Assembly (NCBI RefSeq): GCF_013386585.1
Contig: NZ_JACARO010000018.1
Span: 124,001 to 188,000, forward strand
Direction: 5' to 3'
Length of the DNA: 64,000 nucleotides
Source of the DNA: Pseudomonas sp. P7548
GTDB lineage: Bacteria; Pseudomonadota; Gammaproteobacteria; Pseudomonadales; Pseudomonadaceae
Positions 8,756-16,644 of this stretch are shown here, one piece after another. The translations under genes and the position numbers were made by a program. The stretch's first letter is position 1. The number at the start of each line of letters is the position of its first letter. The notes under the pieces were generated by a model. That model ran no database searches and was not told where the DNA came from. It saw only the letters and a list, made by a program, of their open reading frames with translations.

Positions 8756-11041
8756 TTAAAGCGACGAGTATTTCTTGCGCAGACGCTGACGGATCAGCTC
8801 GGCGAGGGTGTTCATGATGAAGGTGAACAGCAGCAGTACCAGTGCCGAGAGGAACAGCACGCGGTAGTGACTACCGCCCACTTCCGACTCCGGCATCTCG
8901 ACCGCCACGTTGGCCGCCAGGGTGCGCAGGCCTTCGAACAGGTTCATCTCCATCACCGGGGTGTTGCCGGTGGCCATCAACACGATCATGGTTTCGCCGA
9001 CCGCACGGCCCATGCCGATCATCAGCGCCGAGAAGATACCCGGGCTGGCGGTCAGGATGACCACGCGAGTCATGGTCTGCCATGGTGTAGCGCCGAGGGC
9101 CAGGGAACCCAGGGTCAGGCCGCGCGGCACGCTGAACACGGCGTCTTCGGCGATGGAGTAGATGTTCGGGATCACCGCAAAACCCATGGCCAGGCCGACT
9201 ACCAGTGCGTTGCGCTGGTCGTAGGTGATGCCCAGGTCGTGGGAGATCCACATGCGCATGTCGCCGCCGAAGAACCAGGTTTCCAGGTACGGGCTCATGT
9301 ACAGCGAGAGCCAGCCCACGAACAGGATCACCGGGATCAGGATCGCGCTTTCCCAGCCATCAGGAACGCGCAGGCGCAGCGACTCAGGCAGGCGGCTGAA
9401 GATGAAACCAGCCACCAGGATGCCAATCGGCAACAGCATCAGCAGGCTGAAGATGCCCGGCAGGTGCCCTTCCACATACGGCGCCAGGAACAGGCCGGCG
9501 AAGAAGCCGAGGATCACCGTCGGCATCGCTTCCATCAACTCGATCACCGGCTTGACCTTGCGGCGCAGGCTCGGGGCCATGAAGTAAGCGGTGTAGATCG
9601 CAGCGGCAACGGCCAGCGGTGCAGCCAGCAGCATGGCGTAGAACGCAGCTTTCAACGTACCGAACGTCAGCGGAGCCAGGCTCATCTTCGGTTCGAAGTC
9701 GGTGTTGGCGGCGGTCGATTGCCAAACGTACTTAGGCTCGTCGTAGTTTTCGTACCAGACCTTGCTCCACAACGCGCTCCAGGACACTTCCGGGTGCGGG
9801 TTGTCCAGCAGCAGCGGTTGCAGCTTGCCACCGGCTTCCACGATCACGCGGTTGGCGCGTGGCGACAGGCCGAACAGGCCTTGGCCATCAACCACCGGGT
9901 CGACCAGCAGGGTGCGGTGGGCGGTGCTGTGGAACACGCCGAACTTGCCGGAAGCATCCAGGGCAGTGAAGCCTTTGCGACGCTCTTCAGCGGTGATTTC
10001 CACGATGGGTGCAGTACCCATCTGGAAGGTGCGGATCTGTTTCAGGCGTTGCTCGCCGTCCGGGTCGCGGGCCATGAACCACTGGGCCAGGCCACCCTTG
10101 GAGTTACCGACGATCAGCGAGATACCGCCCACCAGTTGGGTACTGGCCGTGATCTCGGCAGCGCCGTCTTCGAGCAGTTTGTAGCGACCGTTGAGGCTCT
10201 TGTCACGCAGGCTGAACACATCGGCCAACGCGCGACCGTTGATCACGTACAGCCACTGCTGGCGTGGGTCGATGAAGATCGCCTTCACCGGCTCGGTCAT
10301 TTGCGGCAGCTCGATACGCTTCTGCTCGCTGGTGACTTCACCGGTCATCATGTTTTCTTCGCGGCTCAGTGACAGCACGTTCAAGTGCGAGCCCGACGAA
10401 CCGGCGACCACCAGGGAGGAGTCAGTGGCGTTCAGTGCAACGTGTTCCAGCGGGCGACCACCATCGTCCAGCACGATTGGCGTTTCACCGTAAGGGTATT
10501 CGACTGCTGGGTTGATGGTTTTCTTGCCGTCCGGGTACGACACTTTATAGGTGTGGCGGAACACCAGGGATTGACCATTGGACAAACCGAGGATCACCAA
10601 CGGGCTGCCCGGTTGGTCTTTACCAATGGACACCACTTGGCTGCCAGCCGGCAACGGCAAGTCGACGCGCTTGATCTCGGCGCCACTGTCCACATCAAAG
10701 AACAGCGCCTGGCCCTTGTCGGAAACCCGCATGGCGACCTGGTTCTGTTCTTCCAGAGAGATCATCAGCGGCTTGCCGGCGTCCTGGATCCACGCAGGCG
10801 TGAGGGCATCTTCCTTGGTCAACGAGGCACCCTGGAACAAAGGCGCGACGACATAGGCGAGGAAGAAGAAGATCAGGGTGATGGCGCCGAGGACGGCGAG
10901 GCCGCCGATCAAGACGTACCAACGGGTCAGGCGATCTTTGAGCGCGCGAATGCGGCGCTTGCGTTGCAGCTCAGGCGTATTGAAATCAATGCGCTTGGGG
11001 GGAGAAGTAGTCGTCATGGTGGAATTGGCCAGATCATTCAT
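8756..11041 (-). CDS. pstC: Phosphate ABC transporter permease PstC (long form)
   Basis: PstC pairs with PstA to form the phosphate channel. At about 761 residues it is more than twice E. coli PstC. It has a cytoplasmic N-terminus, a membrane segment (about 45-70), a ~380-residue extracytoplasmic region with propeller-like repeats (ALFFDVDSGAEI, LVILGLSNGQSLVF, LYVINGRALADVF), then the permease core with six membrane segments and the loop GSLALGATPWQTMTRVVI. ATG 11041 with AGGG upstream is used here; GTG 11047 and ATG 11017 are in frame. A Pho box at 11064-11081 is so close that the transcript may begin near 11041, which would favour ATG 11017 or a leaderless start. Confidence 0.93.
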   Translation of the reverse strand: MNDLANSTMTTTSPPKRIDFNTPELQRKRRIRALKDRLTRWYVLIGGLAVLGAITLIFFFLAYVVAPLFQGASLTKEDALTPAWIQDAGKPLMISLEEQNQVAMRVSDKGQALFFDVDSGAEIKRVDLPLPAGSQVVSIGKDQPGSPLVILGLSNGQSLVFRHTYKVSYPDGKKTINPAVEYPYGETPIVLDDGGRPLEHVALNATDSSLVVAGSSGSHLNVLSLSREENMMTGEVTSEQKRIELPQMTEPVKAIFIDPRQQWLYVINGRALADVFSLRDKSLNGRYKLLEDGAAEITASTQLVGGISLIVGNSKGGLAQWFMARDPDGEQRLKQIRTFQMGTAPIVEITAEERRKGFTALDASGKFGVFHSTAHRTLLVDPVVDGQGLFGLSPRANRVIVEAGGKLQPLLLDNPHPEVSWSALWSKVWYENYDEPKYVWQSTAANTDFEPKMSLAPLTFGTLKAAFYAMLLAAPLAVAAAIYTAYFMAPSLRRKVKPVIELMEAMPTVILGFFAGLFLAPYVEGHLPGIFSLLMLLPIGILVAGFIFSRLPESLRLRVPDGWESAILIPVILFVGWLSLYMSPYLETWFFGGDMRMWISHDLGITYDQRNALVVGLAMGFAVIPNIYSIAEDAVFSVPRGLTLGSLALGATPWQTMTRVVILTASPGIFSALMIGMGRAVGETMIVLMATGNTPVMEMNLFEGLRTLAANVAVEMPESEVGGSHYRVLFLSALVLLLFTFIMNTLAELIRQRLRKKYSSL

Positions 11042-11063
11042 GCGCACACCCTAGCGATCCTGT

Positions 11064-11081
11064 ATGACAGAAAGATGACAA
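11064..11081 (-). promoter_or_regulatory. Pho box upstream of pstC
   Basis: On the minus strand TTGTCATCTTTCTGTCAT consists of two 7-bp half-sites (TTGTCAT and CTGTCAT) separated by 4 bp, a near-perfect match to the PhoB consensus (CTGTCAT-N4-CTGTCAT). Ten bases downstream TAGGGT is a weak -10 candidate. This gives pstCAB-phoU its own phosphate-controlled promoter independent of pstS. Confidence 0.9.
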
Positions 11082-11140
11082 TGCAGTGACGCAACAAAGC
11101 CGCCGCGTAGCAGGGCTGGCAGCGGACTAGAAAATGGACT

Positions 11141-11218
11141 GTAGGAGCCGGCTTGCCAGCGAAGCGGTGTGCCTGGCAGACCGCGTCACTTCCATCGCTG
11201 GCGAGCCAGCTCCTACAG
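11141..11218. repeat. REP-type inverted pair between pstS and pstC
   Basis: TGTAGGAGCCGGCTTGCCAG and CTGGCGAGCCAGCTCCTACA are imperfect inverted arms about 38 bp apart, just after the pstS stop. It may cap the abundant pstS mRNA and separate its expression from pstC. Confidence 0.83.
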
Positions 11219-11229
11219 GTGTTGCAGGC

Positions 11230-12216
11230 TTAGTTGCCTTCTTTCAGACCCAGGTCAGCCAGGGCCTTGGCGGCCACTTTGGCTGGCAGTGGGATATAGC
11301 CGTCTTTCACCACAACTTCCTGACCCTGCTTCGACAGCACAAGCTTCACGAACTCAGCTTCCAGCGGAGCCAGAGGCTTGTTCGGGGCCTTGTTGACATA
11401 GACGTAGAGGAAACGCGACAGCGGGTATTTGCCGTTCAGGGCGTTTTCTTCGCTGTCTTCGATGAAGTCAGTGCTGCCTTTCTTGGCCAGAGCAACGGTC
11501 TTCACGCTTGCAGTCTTGTAGCCGATGCCCGAGTAACCGATGCCGTTCAGCGAGGAGCTGATCGACTGCACGACCGAAGCCGAGCCTGGTTGTTCGTTCA
11601 CGTTTGGCTTGTAGTCGCCTTTGCACAGGGCTTCTTCTTTGAAGTAGCCGTAGGTGCCGGATACCGAGTTACGACCGAACAGTTGCACTGGCTTGTTGGC
11701 CAGGTCGCCGGTCACGCCCAGGTCACCCCAGGTTTTCACGTCGGCTTTGGCGCCGCACAGACGCGTCGAGGAGAAAATCGCGTCGACTTGTTCCATGGTC
11801 AGGTGCTGGATCGGGTTGTCTTTGTGTACGAACACGGCCAGGGCGTCCACGGCAACCGGGATAGCGGTTGGCTTGTAGCCGTACTTCTGCTCGAAGGCAG
11901 CCAGTTCGGTGTCCTTCATCTTGCGGCTCATCGGGCCCAGGTTGGAGGTGCCTTCAGTCAGCGCAGGAGGTGCAGTGGCGGAGCCGGCAGCCTGAATCTG
12001 GATGTTGACGTTCGGGTATTCCTTTTTGTAGGACTCAGCCCACAGGGTCATCAGGTTAGCCAGGGTGTCGGAACCAACGCTGGACAGGTTGCCCGATACA
12101 CCGGTGGTCTTGGCGTAAGCCGGAATTGCCGGGTCAACACCAGCGGCCACCGCGTGGGCGGTCGCAACGCCAGCAGCGACAAAAGTCATTGCCGCCATCA
12201 AACGCTTCAGTTTCAT
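11230..12216 (-). CDS. pstS: Periplasmic phosphate-binding protein PstS
   Basis: PstS captures phosphate in the periplasm and delivers it to PstCA. The 328-residue protein has a signal peptide (about 1-25, ending AHAVAA) and the type II periplasmic fold. Phosphate-binding signatures are visible: [11 protein letters not shown] near the N-terminus, [23 protein letters not shown], and [16 protein letters not shown]. Two cysteines (RLCGAK and EALCKG) could form a disulfide. It is first in the pst cluster and is separated from pstC by a REP-type pair and a second Pho box, which allows separate high-level expression. The Pho box at 12295-12312 marks it as a PhoB target. The sequence resembles the Pseudomonas type of PstS rather than the enterobacterial one. 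Confidence 0.96.
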   Translation of the reverse strand: MKLKRLMAAMTFVAAGVATAHAVAAGVDPAIPAYAKTTGVSGNLSSVGSDTLANLMTLWAESYKKEYPNVNIQIQAAGSATAPPALTEGTSNLGPMSRKMKDTELAAFEQKYGYKPTAIPVAVDALAVFVHKDNPIQHLTMEQVDAIFSSTRLCGAKADVKTWGDLGVTGDLANKPVQLFGRNSVSGTYGYFKEEALCKGDYKPNVNEQPGSASVVQSISSSLNGIGYSGIGYKTASVKTVALAKKGSTDFIEDSEENALNGKYPLSRFLYVYVNKAPNKPLAPLEAEFVKLVLSKQGQEVVVKDGYIPLPAKVAAKALADLGLKEGN

Positions 12217-12294
12217 GCCTTGCTCCTAGCAGATAGGGATAGTTGGATCGGGGCCAAGTATCGGTAGGCCGTGTGAACACTCTATGTCTGGAAT

Positions 12295-12312
12295 ATGACA
12301 ATTAGATGAAAG
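12295..12312 (-). promoter_or_regulatory. Pho box upstream of pstS
   Basis: CTTTCATCTAATTGTCAT on the minus strand has half-sites CTTTCAT and TTGTCAT with a 4-bp spacer. CATAGA about 8 bp downstream is a candidate -10 at PhoB-type spacing. A weaker half-site pair (CTGTCAG-N4-TTCACAA) lies just upstream near 12322-12339 and may be a second PhoB dimer site. Confidence 0.88.
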
Positions 12313-12436
12313 GCCAGCATTTGTGAAAATCCTGACAGGAAGGGCAAAGATCAATAAAACCGGGGCTTGCGGGGGAAAAGCGGGGATTTAGGCGATGTTT
12401 CAGAAACACTCTGAAAACGTTGGCATAAACAAACTG

Positions 12437-12532
12437 TGTGGCGAGCGAGCTTGCTCGCGCTGGAGTGCGTAGCGCTCCCGCTTTTTTCTGGGGCTGCTGC
12501 GCAGCCCAGCGGGAGCAAGCTCCCTCACCACA
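12437..12532. repeat. REP-type inverted pair, mosaic arms (GCGAGCGAGCTTG class)
   Basis: The left arm (TGTGGCGAGCGAGCTTGCTC) and right arm (GAGCAAGCTCCCTCACCACA) are related but not exact inverted copies. The centre holds the additional stem GGGGCTGCTGCGCAGCCC. It lies between pstS and the 3' end of the transporter gene. The 57549-57679 element has the same two arm variants in swapped positions. Confidence 0.8.
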
Positions 12533-12546
12533 GGGTTATCAGTGAG

Positions 12547-13824
12547 TCAGCGCCCGCGTTTCCACAGGTAGCCACCCACCAGCGTCCCCATCACACACAG
12601 TACGGCGACATAGTAGGCAGGGCCCATCGGGCTTTCCTTCATCAGCAGCGACACCGCCAGCGGCGTCAGGCCGCCAAACACGGCGTAGGCAACATTGTAC
12701 GAGAACGACAACCCGCTGAAGCGCACCACCGGCGGGAAGGCCTTGACCATCACGTAGGGCACCACACCAATCACGCCCACAAACAAGCCGGTCAGGGTGT
12801 ACAGCGGGAAGAGCCAGTTCGGGTGCTCGATGAGGCTGTGGTACAGCGTCCACGAGGTTGCCAGCAGCAGCAGGCAACCAATCACCAGCACGCGGCCTGC
12901 ACCGAAGCGGTCGGCCAGGGCGCCAGAGGCGATACAGCCCAGGCTGAGGGTAACGATGGCCAGGCTGTTGGCTTGCAACGAAACCGTCGGGCTGAAGTGG
13001 TAGACGGTCTGCAGCACGGTCGGGGTCATCAGGATGACCACCACCACACCGGCCGACAGCAGCCAGGTCAGCAGCATCGACAGCACGATGGCGCTACGGT
13101 GATCACGCAGGACCGCACGCAATGGCAACTCGGCCGCCAAGGCTTTGCGCTGCTGCATTTCGGCGAAGATCGGCGTTTCATGCAGCCAGCGGCGCAGGTA
13201 CACCGACAACAGGCCGAATACGCCGCCGAGCAGGAATGGGATACGCCACGCGTAGTCCGAGACCTGCTCCGGGCTGTAGAGCGTATTGATGGCGGTGGCC
13301 ACCAGCGAGCCCAGCAGGATGCCCGCAGTCAGGCCACTGGTCAGGGTGCCGCAGGCGTAGCCGATGTGACGGGGTGGCACGTGTTCGGACACAAACACCC
13401 AGGCACCCGGCACTTCGCCGCCGATCGCCGCGCCCTGGATGACGCGCATCAGCAGCAACAGCAGCGGCGCCCACAGGCCGATCTGCGCGTAGGTGGGCAG
13501 CAGGCCCATGATCAGGGTCGGCACGGCCATCATGAAGATGCTCAGGGTGAACATCTTCTTGCGGCCCAGCAGGTCGCCGAAGTGCGCCATGATGATGCCG
13601 CCCAGCGGGCGCGCCAGATAGCCCGCAGCGAAAATGCCGAAGGTTTGTACCAGGCGCAGCCATTCAGGCATGTCGGCGGGGAAGAACAGCTTGCCCACCA
13701 CCGCCGCGAAAAACACAAAAATGATGAAGTCATAGAACTCCAGGGCACTGCCCAGGGCGGACAGCGACAGGGTTTTGTAGTCGCTGCGGGTCAGCGAGCG
13801 CACGAGGGGCGCAGAAGTAGACAT
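12547..13824 (-). CDS. MFS transporter, metabolite:H+ symporter (MHS) family
   Basis: This 425-residue inner-membrane protein has twelve predicted membrane segments. MHS-family features are the start SALGSALEFYDFIIFVFFA in helix 1, the inter-helix motif HFGDLLGRKKMF (MFS motif A), RVIQGAAIGGEVPGAWVFVSEH in helices 4-5, and LADRFGAGRVL as the second-half motif A. MHS members import organic acids or osmolytes with protons; position next to pstS matches PA5370, which has no assigned substrate that I can state with confidence. ATG 13824 begins 25 residues before the first helix. The longer open frame upstream lacks family similarity. Substrate cannot be read from sequence; dicarboxylate-like compounds are a guess. 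Confidence 0.88.
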   Translation of the reverse strand: MSTSAPLVRSLTRSDYKTLSLSALGSALEFYDFIIFVFFAAVVGKLFFPADMPEWLRLVQTFGIFAAGYLARPLGGIIMAHFGDLLGRKKMFTLSIFMMAVPTLIMGLLPTYAQIGLWAPLLLLLMRVIQGAAIGGEVPGAWVFVSEHVPPRHIGYACGTLTSGLTAGILLGSLVATAINTLYSPEQVSDYAWRIPFLLGGVFGLLSVYLRRWLHETPIFAEMQQRKALAAELPLRAVLRDHRSAIVLSMLLTWLLSAGVVVVILMTPTVLQTVYHFSPTVSLQANSLAIVTLSLGCIASGALADRFGAGRVLVIGCLLLLATSWTLYHSLIEHPNWLFPLYTLTGLFVGVIGVVPYVMVKAFPPVVRFSGLSFSYNVAYAVFGGLTPLAVSLLMKESPMGPAYYVAVLCVMGTLVGGYLWKRGR

Positions 13825-14201
13825 CGGCAAGGCTTCTCTATAAAGACGGGTACTTGCCGGAACAACACCCCACGCCCGGCAAATATTCCGTGCCACGAGC
13901 ACAGTTTCCGGAAAAAGCCCCATTACAGCTGGGATTTGGCGACCAAATGAACGCTGGGAGGTCGTCGCGACGCCAGCGTCTCGATATACTCGGCCCTTGC
14001 AAGCGCCAAACCCGCTGTCTTGAGGGGCTGCTGTGCCAAAACGTCGTTGGGTGCCATCCAGCCGATTTGGCAGAGTTTCCCTTTAGTACGCCTTACGAGA
14101 AACGCATCACGCGGTGTATGTTGGTGCTGAAACGTTTTTTTCGAAGACGGCTATCCACTTGAAATACCCATGAAGCGTTACGGGTCAGAGGCACCCTTGG
14201 C
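13825..14201. other. Divergent intergenic region, no gene seen
   Basis: These 377 bp separate the divergent transporter and thioesterase genes. CGATATACT near 13980 could be part of a promoter for the thioesterase. No convincing small gene, RNA gene or repeat is visible; the short open frames here do not resemble known proteins. Confidence 0.5.
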
Positions 14202-14606
14202 ATGATCGAACTCGAACAAGAAGATCCTATCCCGCAAGGCGATCTCGCCCTGCAAATCACCGCGCTCCCGCGTGAAACCAACGGTTTTGGCGATATCTTC
14301 GGCGGCTGGCTGGTCGCACAGATGGACCTGGCCGGCACCGCCATGGCCAGCAAAGTCGCAGGCGGGCGCGTGGCGACCGTGGCCATCGATCGCATGGCGT
14401 TCCTGGTACCGGTGGCAGTGGGCGCGCAGCTGTCCTTCTATACCCAGGCCCTGGAAATCGGCCGCAGCTCGATCCAGATGATGGTCGAAGTGTGGAGCGA
14501 TGACCCGCTGTCCAGCGAATGGCGCAAGGTCACCGAGGCGGTGTTCGTGTTCGTCGCCATCGATGGCAGCGGTCGCACGCGTTCGGTTCCGTCGCGCGCA
14601 CGTTAA
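14202..14606 (+). CDS. Acyl-CoA thioesterase, YciA-like hotdog fold
   Basis: This 134-residue cytoplasmic protein is a single hotdog domain of the acyl-CoA hydrolase (YciA/BACH) type, hydrolysing acyl-CoA to free acid and CoA. The characteristic helix start is seen in TNGFGDIFGGWLVAQMDLAG (Asn and Asp near the active site), followed by VATVAIDRMAFLVPVAVG and a strand ending TEAVFVFVAIDGSGRTR. Its length fits the family. It is followed 57 bp later by the aldose epimerase-like gene, with no terminator between them. It is not closely similar to the second thioesterase at 59765. Chain-length preference is unknown. Confidence 0.85.
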   Translation: MIELEQEDPIPQGDLALQITALPRETNGFGDIFGGWLVAQMDLAGTAMASKVAGGRVATVAIDRMAFLVPVAVGAQLSFYTQALEIGRSSIQMMVEVWSDDPLSSEWRKVTEAVFVFVAIDGSGRTRSVPSRAR

Positions 14607-14663
14607 ACCTCATTGGGTTTTGACGGTCAATTGCCCCATTGCCTGCCATAAAGAGTGCTTTGT

Positions 14664-15563
14664 ATGCCTGTGCCCCACGTTGAAACCGTGAAAATCGACG
14701 AGCTGGACTGCTGGCGCATTCGCCACGACGGCGCCGAACTGATGATCGCCCAGCAAGGCGCGCACATCTTCAGTTACCGGCGCGAAGGCGAACAGCCGTT
14801 GATCTGGCCCAACCCTGAGGCGGTGTTCAAACAAGGCAAGGGCATTCGTACCGGCGTACCGGTGTGCTGGCCGTGGTTCGGCGTATTCGACCGCAACCCA
14901 CAGAGCGTGAAGGCGATGCGCCAGAGCGAACGGCCTGCCGGCGCCCATGGCTTTGTGCGTACAGCACTCTGGGAATTGGCCGGGACCGCATTCGAAGGCG
15001 AAGCGCTGCGAGTGGACCTGGCGCTTCCAGTCCCGGCGGGCGGCTTCCCGGGATGGCCCCATCAAGTCGACCTGACGCTAAGCCTGTTGCTGGACGACCA
15101 GTTGCACATCCGCCTGATCAGCCATAACCGTGGCAGCGAGACCGCGACCCTGAGCCAGGCGCTGCACACCTACTTCGCCGTGAGCGACGTGCGCAATGTG
15201 CAGGTAGAAGGCCTGGACGGGCTGGCGTATATCGACACCGCCGATGGCTGGGCCGAGAAGACGCAGTCCGGCCTCTTGCATTTCACCGCCGAGACCGACC
15301 GCATCTACCTCGACACCCCGGCGCAACTGCACATCGTCGACAAAGACTGGCAGCGCCGCCTCCAGCTCACGGCCGAGGGTTCAAAGTCCACCGTGATCTG
15401 GAACCCGTGGACCGAACGCGCCAAGGCGTTCGACGACATGGCCGATGATGGCTGGCAAGGCATGCTGTGCATCGAAACGGCGAATGTGCTGGATGATGTG
15501 GTGACCTTGGCACCAGGCCAACACCACACCTTGGGCGTGAGCATCACCAGTATCGCGCTGTAA
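14664..15563 (+). CDS. D-hexose-6-phosphate mutarotase / aldose 1-epimerase-like protein
   Basis: This 299-residue cytoplasmic protein is of the YeaD type, interconverting alpha and beta anomers of hexose 6-phosphates. The galactose-mutarotase-like beta-sandwich shows the conserved GAHIFSYRREGEQPLIW, GIRTGVPVCWPWFG, AHGFVRTALWEL (catalytic His), LHTYFAVSD (second His) and the C-terminal WNPWTERAKAFDDM...MLCIETANV with the catalytic Glu. ATG 14664 is preferred over GTG 14655 because AAGAG lies at a usual distance upstream. It probably forms a short transcript with the thioesterase and ends in a REP-type pair. The sugar substrate is inferred from the family only. Confidence 0.86.
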   Translation: MPVPHVETVKIDELDCWRIRHDGAELMIAQQGAHIFSYRREGEQPLIWPNPEAVFKQGKGIRTGVPVCWPWFGVFDRNPQSVKAMRQSERPAGAHGFVRTALWELAGTAFEGEALRVDLALPVPAGGFPGWPHQVDLTLSLLLDDQLHIRLISHNRGSETATLSQALHTYFAVSDVRNVQVEGLDGLAYIDTADGWAEKTQSGLLHFTAETDRIYLDTPAQLHIVDKDWQRRLQLTAEGSKSTVIWNPWTERAKAFDDMADDGWQGMLCIETANVLDDVVTLAPGQHHTLGVSITSIAL

Positions 15564-15573
15564 ACCCGATCCA

Positions 15574-15664
15574 AATGTGGGAGCTGGCTTGCCTGCGATA
15601 GCATCGCCTCGGTGACACTGATACACCGAGGTGCCTGCATCGCAGGCAAGCCAGCTCCCACATT
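15574..15664. repeat. REP-type inverted pair
   Basis: TGTGGGAGCTGGCTTGCCTG and CAGGCAAGCCAGCTCCCACA are perfect inverted arms with an internal stem (CACCTCGGTGTA-like) between them. The arms match the left arm at 1645. The pair lies between convergent genes and may terminate both. Confidence 0.88.
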
Positions 15665-15679
15665 GATAGGTGTTGGGTT

Positions 15680-16216
15680 TTAGAGATCCGACTCCTTCAC
15701 CACCCTCACCTTCCCCGCATCCAGCGCATACGCGGCGTCCGCCAGGTCGTTATTGACCTTCTCCACCTTCAACGTGCCCGTCACCCACAACGGCGTGTAG
15801 ATATCATCCAGCTTCAAGCCCTTGGGGTAGCGCACCAGCACCAGCTGATTAGGCGGCGGTGGCGGCACGTGGATGCAGGCGCCCGGGTACGGCACGAGGA
15901 AGAACAAGGTGCTGCGGCCCTTGGCGTCGGTTTCCAGCGGAACGGGGTAGCCACCAATGCGGATGCTCTTGCCGTTCATGGCGGCCACGGTCTTGGTGGA
16001 GTACATCACCGCCGGCAAGCCTTTGCTTTGTTTCAAGCCACCTTTTTCGGTGAACGTGCCTTGGGCTTCAGGGGAGTTGTGATCGATCTCGGGCATGGCC
16101 TCGAGGGCTTTCTGATCCGACAGCGGCATCAGGTCGAGCCAGTCGGTTTCCGGCAATTCGCCGGCGTGTGCAAGGCCGGAACCCAGCAAGAGAAGAGTCA
16201 ACAGAAGACGGCGCAT
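15680..16216 (-). CDS. Exported DUF3299 family protein
   Basis: This 178-residue protein has an N-terminal signal peptide (MRRLLLTLLLLGSGLAHA) and a DUF3299 domain (about 70-170) with the motif YPGACIHVPPPPPNQLVLV. The lone Cys and His before a proline run are the conserved feature of the family. Homologues are often near membrane or metal-related genes, but no function is established that I can name. A TTG start at 16231 would add five residues; ATG 16216 gives a better signal peptide. It is the last gene of the run purE-purK-glsB-this gene on the minus strand, with a hairpin at 16252-16282 just before it. Confidence 0.8.
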   Translation of the reverse strand: MRRLLLTLLLLGSGLAHAGELPETDWLDLMPLSDQKALEAMPEIDHNSPEAQGTFTEKGGLKQSKGLPAVMYSTKTVAAMNGKSIRIGGYPVPLETDAKGRSTLFFLVPYPGACIHVPPPPPNQLVLVRYPKGLKLDDIYTPLWVTGTLKVEKVNNDLADAAYALDAGKVRVVKESDL

Positions 16217-16251
16217 GGAGAGGCTCGACAAATACAGGTGGCGAGCATTCT

Positions 16252-16282
16252 AGCCCTCTGCGCCTGCGCAGCGCAGAGGGCT
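16252..16282 (-). terminator. Hairpin after the GlsB/YeaQ gene
   Basis: AGCCCTCTGCG and CGCAGAGGGCT form an 11-bp perfect stem with a 9-base GC-rich loop. It lies between the small membrane protein and the DUF3299 gene. No T tract follows on the minus strand, so termination may be weak. Confidence 0.55.
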
Positions 16283-16294
16283 TTGTCGCTTAGA

Positions 16295-16540
16295 TCATTT
16301 CTTTTTGATCAGGCCGTAGATCACCAGCAGCACGATGGCACCGATCAGTGCACCGATGAAGCCCGCGCCCTGGCCCGCCTGGTAGATACCCAGCGCCTGG
16401 CCACCGTAGGTGGCGACCAGGGAACCGGCGATACCCAGCAGGATGGTCATGATCCAGCCCATGCTGTCGTCGCCTGGCTTGAGGAAACGCGCCAGCAGGC
16501 CGACGATCAGGCCGATAAAGATGGTTCCGATGATACCCAT
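16295..16540 (-). CDS. GlsB/YeaQ/YmgE family (transglycosylase-associated) membrane protein
   Basis: This 81-residue inner-membrane protein has three hydrophobic segments and glycine-rich spacing typical of the family: MGIIGTIFIGLIVGLLARF, GWIMTILLGIAGSLVATYGG and AGFIGALIGAIVLLVIYGLIKKK. Members are often induced by stress or stationary phase; no enzymatic activity is established despite the 'transglycosylase-associated' label. ATG 16540 has AGGGAA six bases upstream. It is separated from purK by a 9-bp hairpin at 16570-16593, so it probably has its own promoter. Confidence 0.88.
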   Translation of the reverse strand: MGIIGTIFIGLIVGLLARFLKPGDDSMGWIMTILLGIAGSLVATYGGQALGIYQAGQGAGFIGALIGAIVLLVIYGLIKKK

Positions 16541-16569
16541 GGCATTTCCCTCTGAATGAAGTGAACTAT

Positions 16570-16593
16570 GCCAAAGCCTAGTCAGGCTTTGGC
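16570..16593. terminator. Hairpin downstream of purK
   Basis: GCCAAAGCC-TAGTCA-GGCTTTGGC forms a 9-bp perfect stem about 50 bp after the purK stop. No T run follows on the minus strand, so it is at best a weak or factor-assisted terminator. Confidence 0.5.
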
Positions 16594-16644
16594 ATCCTGC
16601 AATCAGAGGACGACGGTTACCGAATGGTTCCCGTCGGACTCGGC

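Noticed and set aside
7103..10372. A 1089-codon plus-strand frame antisense to pstA-pstC
   Set aside because: Low-complexity His/Gln/Arg-rich translation, no start signal, opposite to two well-supported genes.
13925..14201. Possible small gene or RNA between the transporter and the thioesterase
   Set aside because: No ribosome binding site with a family-like product, and no clear terminator-bounded RNA.
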